A stretch of 23,406 bases of DNA from Cymbomonas tetramitiformis (taxonomy: Eukaryota; Chlorophyta; Pyramimonadophyceae; Pyramimonadales; Pyramimonadaceae), in NCBI GenBank assembly GCA_001247695.2, contig LGRX02029373.1, positions 1 to 23,406 of the forward strand. Direction: 5' to 3'. Shown here one piece after another: positions 10,590-18,600 of the stretch; position 1 is the first letter of the stretch; each line of letters opens with the position of its first letter. Made by a program: the position numbers and the translations under genes. The notes below the pieces were generated by a model that was not told the DNA's origin, ran no database searches, and saw only the letters and a program-made list of their open reading frames with translations.

Positions 10590-10646
10590 TTTCCATCTCC
10601 ACTTCTTCTCCTCACTCAGACGATTTATTGATTTACCCCCCCTTTT

Positions 10647-10670
10647 GGTAGGGGTCCCCCCTCCCCTACC
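10647..10670 (+). other. Perfect hairpin in 3' region of copy 1
   Basis: GGTAGGGG (10647-10654) pairs perfectly with CCCCTACC (10663-10670) around an 8-nt loop, 58 nt after the end of the ORF. The intact copy has GC-rich hairpins in the corresponding place. In several LINE families the reverse transcriptase recognises a 3' stem-loop; that role here is inferred. Confidence 0.55.
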
Positions 10671-11002
10671 TTAGCTCGCCCCCTCCACCCCCACACTCCG
10701 CTCCGCCACCCCCGCCTTCCCGACCCTCCACCACCGCTCCCCCTCCGCCTCGCTCCCGCCCTTTTTCCATCACATATGCAGCTTCGCTCCACCTCCACCT
10801 CCTTTGCTGCTTCTTCGCCGGCACGGCCTTTTTGGCGCTCTGCGTAGTTTTGCCTTGCCGCGGTTTCCTAGGTTGATTTGACCTAGATGAGCCCTTCGGG
10901 GTGCGCTATGAGGATGCTTCCAGCTCCCTCTGTTCTTCAATTGCCTGCTTGCAGGACTACAACGGACTCATGATTTTGTCATTATTCTCAGCGTAAATGT
11001 TA

Positions 11003-11024
11003 TATTATTATTATTATTATTATT
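11003..11024 (+). repeat. (TTA)n tail of copy 1
   Basis: A trinucleotide run of about seven ATT units immediately follows the shared CGTAAATGTT terminus. Simple-repeat tails of this kind are a known feature of non-LTR retrotransposon 3' ends. Confidence 0.8.
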
Positions 11025-11119
11025 CTTGCACGTTATCTTGTAGCATCGATAATAGTATCGTTTGTGCATCAATGTCTAACGACGGAACAGTCGATATTTT
11101 CCTGTGTGTTGTTGTGCAG

Positions 11120-12971
11120 GCATCGAAGTAACCGAAGTGGGCATGAACGAGGCAGGAGAGGGAAAGGACGGAACGGACAACACGTTCAACACGAGCAAAT
11201 CCCTGGTGCGCCGTGAAGTCGCTCTGGGAGTTGACGCTACCACAGCAGCGGATTTCATAAGGGTGCTCAACTCGAAAGACGGAGTTCTTGGGATGATAGC
11301 TCGTGTCGTGACGATTCACAGGCCAGACACCCCATATGATGTCGGCACGCTCGAGAACATCACACGTTGTTCCCATTTCAGGCACACCGATGATGGACTG
11401 GTATGTTGGGAGCAACATAAGATACGACCTGGGCGGTCATTCACGAAGGAAGATCTCGACAAACTGTGTAAAACACCTCTCCCCAACACTTCGGGTGTGT
11501 AGGTATTGAACTTTTCATAGCATTTTGCTGCACTCAATATCAATGAATAGAATGTTTCCTTTTGTGAGTGCAGGGGTTCAAGTCCTCGCTGCTGGCGAAA
11601 TGCCGCCTGCAGGGAACGAAGCCATTGTGAGAGATGGTAAGCGCGCTCTCGACCGTGCCACTCGGAACGAAGAGGTTGGAGAAGTCTTTGAAGCGGGATA
11701 ATCGACAAGCTCAGATTGAGCTTGGTCATGAGCTCAATGCCGAAGCTGTTCTAGAGTGTAGGACCACGGTTGGGGTGTGCGCTCAACTGGGTTGCAAGCG
11801 AAGGGGCTTCCCGTTTTTAACTGAGAGGGCATTTCGGCAGCACGAGATGTTGTGTGCGCCTCCGCCCCCCCCACCAACACCTCCACCATGACATGTGCAG
11901 GAAGCAAAACGGGAGTGGACACCAAGTGTCATAGGTGGGCAAGCAACGCCTTCAGAAATGGAGCACGACGAACATGACGACATTGACCCAGAATACCACA
12001 CGTTCTTGCAAGAGCATCAGGATATTGATCTTGAATATTTGGCACTTGGTGTCGAGTTAAGGGAGTTTGATGCAGGAAGTTGTCTCCGGCGGGCCACGGC
12101 TGTGCAAGCGAGAACGCGCTGCCCTGTGTGGCAGACTGGATATGCTACCAAACCCAAAACGGTAGCCCAGAAGAAAACTCCAGAACATATCGCGATCCTT
12201 GAAAAATATTACCTGGATGGTCTGCTCATAGGCCCAGGGAGAAGCTGCCGTGCCCCTAATAGGGACCTGCTTGCCGCGGTCAACAATGCTTCAGCGTATG
12301 ACAAACAACTCCGGCTAGAGCAAGTAACTAGTTGGTTTTCCCAGAGGTACTCAAAGCAGCAAAGTGCTATTCAGAACAGGGCAGTCAACAACACAGTGGA
12401 TGTTGTTGTGGCAACTCACGGCGTCGGTGTGGAAGGCGGTTCTGGTGCAGTGGACGCGACTGGCGCAGCTTCCACAGTTGCAACGGTTGCAGTTGTTCCA
12501 CAGACTGTTCCACAGACTCCGAGTTTGGGAAAGCGGGCTCTCGCGGCGAGTGCTAAGCGTCTTGCGCTCATGGATTTAAGCTTGGTTGCCTTGGAAAAAT
12601 CAAGAGCTTGTGAAGATATTCAGAGTCAAGAGAGCTTAGTGAAAAAGTTGAAACTCGACTCCTTGCAAGGTTTACTGCTTGCTTTGCATGATGATGCCTC
12701 CTACTCTTTGCCGGTCGCAAGGAAGGAGGGGCACTTGCAATCTGTTTTGGCATTCCTTCCTATAATACCGCTTCTTGGTGCCCATGCTTTAGCTGCTAGT
12801 GAATCGGAGGTTGCAATGGAGACGGAAGCTCAAGCACATCATGCAAACCACAACAGTGGTGACCAACACTTTGGAGATGCAACCCGGCAACAACCTGTGA
12901 TGCGGGAAGATGATGACCGCGTTGCTCTAGAGTTACTTGGCCGGATCTTAGCTCAATTCTCCTCGTCTTAG
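11120..12971 (+). CDS. Zinc-finger plus homeodomain-like protein, spliced
   Basis: Proposed exons are 11120-11494, 11574-11636 and 11710 onward. Their phases match (TCG G|gtgtgt ... gcag|GG and GAT G|gtaagc ... caag|CT), and the introns are 79 and 73 nt. The third carries a C2HC-like finger, CAQLGCKRRGF...AFRQHEMLC. An in-frame TGA at 11889 separates it from a long frame ending at 12971. Either a short intron ending at the tgtgcag before 11901 removes it, or it is a true stop. Counted from 11895, residues 92-157 look like a homeodomain: helix 1 TPEHIAILEKYYLDG, helix 2 about NRDLLAAVNNAS, recognition helix QVTSWFSQRYSKQQ (compare the family's QVxxWFxNRRxK). A low-complexity T/V/A segment and an acidic tail follow. 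The 3' splice site at 11118-11119 implies an upstream exon, perhaps beyond retroelement copy 1. It is likely a nuclear DNA-binding protein, but its targets are unknown. Confidence 0.5.
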
Positions 12972-12980
12972 AGCTTACAT

Positions 12981-12989
12981 ACAAGTACA
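12981..12989 (+). repeat. Target site duplication, 5' copy
   Basis: ACAAGTACA, repeated exactly at 15179-15187 after the tail of copy 2. Allowing a one-base gap, the match extends left to TTACATACAAGTACA (12975-12989). Confidence 0.65.
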
Positions 12990-12996
12990 ACAAGAC

Positions 12997-14871
12997 ATGC
13001 ATGGACAAGGAAGGGCACTCAGGCTATTGGAGGAGAATCATGTGAAACCAATCAAGGATGTATCAAAGATTGCATCCAAGTACTTCACAGCTTATAGGTG
13101 CAGGGAACTCACAGGTCTACAGGCATCCCCACATAGAGCACATAGGATGGGAATTGGTGAAAGCCCGACCTGCCGGACGTGTGGCACAACAACACAATGC
13201 ACCTACACACACATCCAACTGAATTGCCCAGGGGAAGGAAATAAACTACACCAGTTAAGGGAAAACCAGCAGGAGGAAATGAAAGAAACCATCAGGAAAG
13301 CCACAGTGGGAGACCCGAGATTGATAATAGAAGGCAGTAACACAAGGGGGGGCATCATCAGCCCCTCCGAAATCTTCCCCTTAGCAGAAATAGACAATGA
13401 CTTAACAGCCTCTAGACCACTTGCTGCTCTACCGGAGGCTAGCATGTATAGGTTGTCAAACACTAGGAAAGGCACTGTAGCAGTAGCTTCTGCACCCATA
13501 GACACGAACAGTGATGGCAGTCACAACTTCCAAGACCTTCAGTACATTAAAAAGAAAGAATTCTGGAAGTTAGTTGAGTGGCATAGGCTGACAACTGATA
13601 CACCCCAGACATCGATCAGCAATTACACACAACGGGCCAATGATATTCACTCGGCACTTATAGCATGTAATACTGAGTCGGGTGACCCGAAGAATTGTTA
13701 TGCGATAAGAAGAGACCTATTAGATATCATCATAGATGAGAGAGGCTTAGGAAAGGACGGATGTGAGCTTTTCTGTAACCCTGTAAACTCTCACCCAGGA
13801 ATCAAGTCAAGGAGGTGCATTCCCACGGCGGCTATGAAGGAGGCGTTGAGACCCTTTTGCCACAAGGGGAAGATAGGGTGGGATGGACTTGCAAGAGATG
13901 CATATGTCAACAGTGTAACGGGAAAAGGGAAAAAGGTATATGGGAACCCACCCTTTGATGGGGGGGTTCTCAGGGAAGCATCTGCTGTTATGCAAACGTT
14001 GTCCCGTGGCCTAGAGGCGGCCAGGACTTCGGAGGGATTTGAGGGGATTTGGATCCTGCCATTGTCGCCAAAGAACCTCAAAAAGTGGACAGGTAAGGGT
14101 TTTAAGCTAATTTTCAAGTACCCAAGGGGAACCATACCCTTCATTCCACATGATTATTGGTCGGGTAAGGGGCCCTACACAATGCCAGGGGAGGGATGTT
14201 ACAAAGATAAGTACTCGGATGTGGTCATATTATCCATTGATAGTGAGAGCATGGGGTGTCCTGTTAGTAAGAAACTTGATAATGAGAAAATGCAATACAA
14301 GTTGCTTCAATGGTTCATAAATGTAGTCCCGCATAAAAAGATCACCCCCAAATTGCTCAAAGAAACGGGCCTGCACCCGGATATGATTGAGCAAGTCCTG
14401 AGTGAGAGGGACTGTCTGTTGCCACCCCGATTGTGCCCGTGGGTGGGGGGCAGGAATAATGTGGAACAACGAAACCAGTACCCTGGAGCACACTTGGATG
14501 GCGGGCACAGGAATGCAGGAGGAACCCCCTTCCTTAATGCGGTGGAGTGGCCGGAGGAACTTGCTCTCATGGGGTACTTACCAGAAGGCTTTGGCAAGGT
14601 GCTCAAAGGGATCGGGGTTCCACACCGTGGGGTGAAGACACTCTTGAAAAAACTGTCCAAGATGTGTAGGCGTCATGCAAGGGAAAGATGCATATTACAT
14701 GAAACGGGAGCCCTACCTGAGAGTGGCATTGTAGAAGAGGCACCCAACATTCAGGAACTTTGCACGGAAAATAGGAAAGTAACCGATGTGGTAAAGGCAG
14801 CAGGGGAAATGCTAGGCAGCTATGTGAACCCCCACCCTCCCCCCAGCCCCCACGGGGTTGGGGCCCCTTAG
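12997..14871 (+). CDS. LINE ORF2 C-terminal tail fused to N6-adenine-methyltransferase-like domain
   Basis: A 624-aa uninterrupted frame. Residues 21-90 resemble the C-terminal zinc-binding tail of non-LTR reverse transcriptases: AYRCRELTGLQ, HRMGIGESPTC, then Cys59, Cys62, His72 and Cys77 in a CxxC...HxxxxC pattern. After a linker, residues about 150-415 resemble phage-type Dam-like DNA N6-adenine methyltransferases. They contain CELFCNP (256-262), GWDGLARDAY (294-303), VYGNPPFDG (314-322, the DPPY-type catalytic motif as NPPF), GIWILPLSP (350-358), KLIFKYPRGTIPFI (370-383) and YSDVVILSID (406-415). A further C-terminal region (about 420-600) is unassigned. The ATG at 12997 is only the first Met after the truncation point, so the biological start was probably further upstream in a full element. 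DIRS-type retroelements are known to carry a Dam-like domain; a LINE context would be different. The methyltransferase assignment rests on motif order; the SAM-binding motif is not obvious. Confidence 0.7.
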   Translation: MHGQGRALRLLEENHVKPIKDVSKIASKYFTAYRCRELTGLQASPHRAHRMGIGESPTCRTCGTTTQCTYTHIQLNCPGEGNKLHQLRENQQEEMKETIRKATVGDPRLIIEGSNTRGGIISPSEIFPLAEIDNDLTASRPLAALPEASMYRLSNTRKGTVAVASAPIDTNSDGSHNFQDLQYIKKKEFWKLVEWHRLTTDTPQTSISNYTQRANDIHSALIACNTESGDPKNCYAIRRDLLDIIIDERGLGKDGCELFCNPVNSHPGIKSRRCIPTAAMKEALRPFCHKGKIGWDGLARDAYVNSVTGKGKKVYGNPPFDGGVLREASAVMQTLSRGLEAARTSEGFEGIWILPLSPKNLKKWTGKGFKLIFKYPRGTIPFIPHDYWSGKGPYTMPGEGCYKDKYSDVVILSIDSESMGCPVSKKLDNEKMQYKLLQWFINVVPHKKITPKLLKETGLHPDMIEQVLSERDCLLPPRLCPWVGGRNNVEQRNQYPGAHLDGGHRNAGGTPFLNAVEWPEELALMGYLPEGFGKVLKGIGVPHRGVKTLLKKLSKMCRRHARERCILHETGALPESGIVEEAPNIQELCTENRKVTDVVKAAGEMLGSYVNPHPPPSPHGVGAP

Positions 14872-14923
14872 GGCCCCGGCCCTAAGGGGGCACCACCGGC
14901 CCAGGGGCCGGAGCACCCCTGGG
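14863..14923 (+). other. GC-rich hairpins overlapping the stop codon of copy 2
   Basis: GCCCCTTAGGGCC (14863-14875) pairs with GGCCCTAAGGGGGC (14878-14891) with one bulge; the TAG stop (14869-14871) lies inside the stem. Further mutually exclusive stems are CCGGCCC/GGGCCGG (14896-14911) and CCCAGGGG/CCCCTGGG (14900-14923). Position and GC-richness parallel the hairpin after the ORF in copy 1. Confidence 0.6.
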
Positions 14924-15178
14924 CTTTTCTCACTTCATCATCACCACCGCCCACACCGCCTCCATCTCCATCGTGCATCAGCTCCACGGCCTGCTGATGT
15001 TTTTTCCGACGTTGGTGGCAGACACGCTTTCATTAGTGCTTTGCCACCCCTGCTTCCACGCTTTGTGGAATGCTTCCTGCCTTAGCAGACTGTCATGTAT
15101 GAGGGGAACAGACTCGAGTAGATCGTTCCGAAGGCGTTGCCTTACTCATCGACGTAAATGTTTTATTAATTTATTACA

Positions 15179-15187
15179 ACAAGTACA
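15179..15187 (+). repeat. Target site duplication, 3' copy
   Basis: ACAAGTACA directly after the AT-rich tail of copy 2, identical to 12981-12989. With one gap the match extends left to TTACAACAAGTACA (15174-15187). Confidence 0.65.
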
Positions 15188-15656
15188 TATGGGTGCTAGT
15201 ATATCAATATAACATAACTTGCTTCTCTCTTTGTTTCCTAGACACACTTTATTTTCTTCATAGTGTAAACCCAAAAAATTGTTTTCATCTTTTTGCCACG
15301 GACTTTTTTTGCTTGGGGTTTATTTTTTCCCGTATAGAGTTGCTCCACCTGAATGTCATGATATGCTCAAAATTCGATTCCGACCGATATCGCGGTTTAC
15401 ACGCGCGCGCGTCGATATTTCGGTCGTTGCGAAAGAGAGGCGCCGCTCGGGTGATTATTTCAGAAGTTCGTTTGTTCGACTCGAGGGCATACCATCCATG
15501 TCCGAGATGTTATTCTCCCTCTCATTAACCCCTCTGCCAGGCTCGAGGCTGGACGTGGTAGTCAGAAGTCACTTGCAATGTGTATCCCTGTATGTTGGAA
15601 TTGTGGATTTGGCATTCACATATGTGTCATATGTGTCATGCAAGCTGGGCTATGTC
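15188..15656. other. Spacer between convergent genes
   Basis: T-rich sequence probably includes the displaced 3' untranslated region of the homeodomain-like gene and the 3' untranslated region of the minus-strand coiled-coil gene. No coding signal beyond chance frames. Confidence 0.4.
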
Positions 15657-18600
15657 TCACGTCAGCCGCAGCCGATTAGAAAACTTCCCATCCACGATCG
15701 AGCGTGCCGCGCTCCCGTGCTCCTGCGCCACTGATGCTGCAGTAGCACCCTGCACCGGTGCCGCGCTCCCCGGCTCCTGCGCCACTGATGCTGCAGTAGC
15801 ACTCTGCCCCGGTGCCGCGCTCCCGTGCTCCTGCGCCACTGATGCTGCAGTAGCACCCTGCACCGGTGCCGCGCTCCCCGGCTCCTTCTCCACTGATGCT
15901 GCATTAGCACCCTGCACCGGTGCCGCGCTCCGGTGCTCCTGCGCCACAGATGCTGCAGTAGCACCCTGCACTGGTGCCGCGCTCCCCGGCTCCTGCGCCA
16001 CTGATGCTGCAGTAGCACCCTGCACCGGTGCCGCGCTCCCGTGCTCCTGCGCCACTGATGTTGCAGTAGCACCCTGCACCGGTGCCCCGCTCCCCGGCTC
16101 CTGCGCCACTGATGCTGCAAAAGCACCCTGCACCGGTGCCGCGCTCCCGTGCTCCTGCTCCACTGATGCGGCATTAGCACCCTGCACTGGTGCCGCGCTC
16201 CCCGGCTCCTGCTCCACTGATGCTGCAGTAGCACCCTGCACCGGTGCCGCGCTCCCCGGCTCCTGCGCCACTGCTGCTGCAGTAGCACTCTGCACCGGTG
16301 TCACGCTCCCCCCGTCCTGTGCCGGTGGTGCTGCAATAGAACCCGCCGCCGATTCCGCACACTCCGGCTCCTGTGCTCTAGGATCACCAGGGATATCTCT
16401 TTCTCCCTCGTCATCCGTAGCATCCTCGACTTCCGATATCCCGTCATCATGAGTTTCACCAGATGGTGGCGGATCCTCCTCCTCTCCCCAAATATCTTCC
16501 CCGAACACATCTTGAAGCAAGTGGCACTCATTCGCATTGCTTCCCTCTTCTTGAATCACCTCCTGGGCCGATTTACCCGTTTTGAGTGCCTCCACAGTCT
16601 TCTCGGCGATGAGTGCTAGTTGCCCAGACTGCTCCGCTTCTTGTGCCCACCTCTCGATCGCAACCTTCTCTTCCTTGAATACAGTATCGAAATTGATGTC
16701 GAAGGCCTCAAGATTTGCCAAGATATCCTCGCTCTGCGCACGAAGAATAACCACATTAATTCCACTATTGTACTGTGTGATGGTGTATACCTCCACCGAA
16801 AAATCGTGAAGCCGTCTCAAGAGAAGACTCCATGATTGCACACGTATATCAGACAGAGAAGCATAAACCTCCTTCATGTGATCAAGGGTTGCTTGGCGGT
16901 CCCCACGCCATTTGTCACCCCCATAAGCGTAGTTAAACTTCTCACACACGCTCATCAGCGGTACCCGAAAGTCGTTGTACAACATAGCCAAACGCGTGGC
17001 AATGGTCAAACGGTGGTTTATTTCTGCTGGTATGGTCTTGTAAAGCTTTTGAATGTCAGGCTCCAAAAACCGCACAAGGTCTCTAAACTCGTGTGAACCC
17101 TTGTGAAGCCGCGACCACCGAAAGAGCTCCCCTTTCAAGAAGCCAAGCACGAGCTTGCCAGAAGCGAGGTTGACACCACTCCCCATCTCCTTGAACATGG
17201 CGGCCTCCCCATTCTTGGGCATGTGATTTGCATCATCGATATAGTGTCCCCCATGCAAAGGTATTAGCTGACGGGGGCGATCAACGTGCACCAGGAAGAA
17301 CATTGTGACATCGATCGGGAGGAAGTCCGGGTATCCCATATCATCTCTAGCCAAGGCTTCGGCGAACTCCAAACGCTTCTCATCCGCGGCTAACGGAACG
17401 ATCGCCTTCATCGAACTACACGAATCTCCCGTGATCCACAGCAAATAAAGAGTCGGCCACTGAATGTCATGAAAACCCTTCAAGATGCCACGCAGGCTCA
17501 CCTCGGCCGTGGTATTGCTGATCCGTGTTGCCCCAGCTAGCAGTCGGCTCCCCGCAACATCGGATGCCTTCTTGAACACTGCGAACGCTATCATCAGCTT
17601 AGAGCGACCCTTGGAGCCCTCATCGGCCTCAGTGGCAAAGAAAGGCCGATCAGCATCACGCTCTTGAGACATTTCTAGGCGCTTCACGTGGCCCATCATA
17701 CGCACGTGCTGATAGAAGGCTGACTTCTTAGGTAAAGGGGCCATGTCTTCAACCTCACCAAGGGGCAATCCAGTAAAAAATCCCAGTACACGATGAAACA
17801 ACCGGGAGATCCGTGGTCCGGACAACTCAAACTCATCGACAATCCGATGATATTCAGTCAGGCGCTCCGGGGTGAACACCATCTTCTTCCCCTTTCCGAT
17901 ACGCTGTTGAAGTGTTTTCAGCAGTGTAACCTGATGCACTGGCCCTTCATCTTCATCGTCATTATCTGAGGCAGCACTGTGACGAATGATGCTATCCGCG
18001 TTCATGGAGCATTCCTCTTGAGCCACCAACAAGTCCTCGATCACTTCGTCTCGCTCCTGCTCCCTCTTCTTGACCTCACTTTGCAGTTGTGAGATGCGGG
18101 ACTCCATCGTTAGTTGTTGAGCATGAACCTCCTTCACCTGGAAACCATACCATCATCCCATCAACTCAAGTGTCGGGACTCTGTGGGCGTTATTTGATAA
18201 GCGCTAGTCTCTCCGGATAATATGTTATTATTCGCTGGGTCTGTACAAACACACCGCAAGCTGTTCCGGGTTGCGAGCACGCGCCACAATCAGCTCCGAG
18301 CGCGAGCAAGCGCCACAGTCAGCTCCGAGTGCAAGCAAGCGCCACAGTCAGCTCCGAGTGAGTGCACGCGCCACAGTCAGCTCCGAGTGCGAGCACGCGC
18401 CACAGTCAGCTCCGAGTGCGAGCAAGCGCCACAGTCAGCTCCGAGTGCGAGCACGCGCCACAATCAGCTCCGAGTGAGTGCACGCGCCAAGGTCCGCTCC
18501 GAGTGCGAGCAAGCGCCACAATCAGCTCCGAGTGCGAGCACGCGCCACAGTCAGCTCGGAGTGAGTGCACGCGCCACAGTCAGCTCGGAGTGAGTGCACG

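Larger units (their letters stand above)
9152..11024 (+). mobile_element. Degenerate non-LTR retroelement fragment (copy 1)
   Basis: It includes the broken ORF, a C-rich 3' region with a perfect 8-bp hairpin stem, and a terminus CGTAAATGTTATATTATT continuing as a TTA microsatellite. The same terminal word, CGTAAATGTT, ends the intact copy, so both share a 3' end. The 5' limit is uncertain: it is set at the first homologous codon and might extend into the GTTAA spacer. I found no flanking target duplication for this copy. Confidence 0.65.
12990..15178 (+). mobile_element. 5'-truncated LINE-type retrotransposon with methyltransferase-like ORF (copy 2)
   Basis: A segment of about 2.19 kb lies between direct repeats of ACAAGTACA. 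It contains only the C-terminal end of a LINE-like ORF2, a C-rich hairpin-forming 3' region and an AT-rich tail starting CGTAAATG TTTTATTAATTTA. Lack of the endonuclease and reverse transcriptase with an intact 3' end is the usual 5' truncation of target-primed insertion. Reading upstream in the ORF frame meets a TAG at 12949 inside the neighbouring gene, as expected if 12990 is the junction. If the longer, gapped duplication is right, the element ends at 15173. It landed 10 bp after the stop codon of the homeodomain-like gene. Confidence 0.75.

Noticed and set aside
15580..16452. 290-codon plus-strand frame rich in CATDAAVAPCTGAALPGS
   Set aside because: It is the antisense shadow of the 54-bp coding repeat. 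The minus-strand frame extends far beyond the repeat into complex sequence; this one does not.
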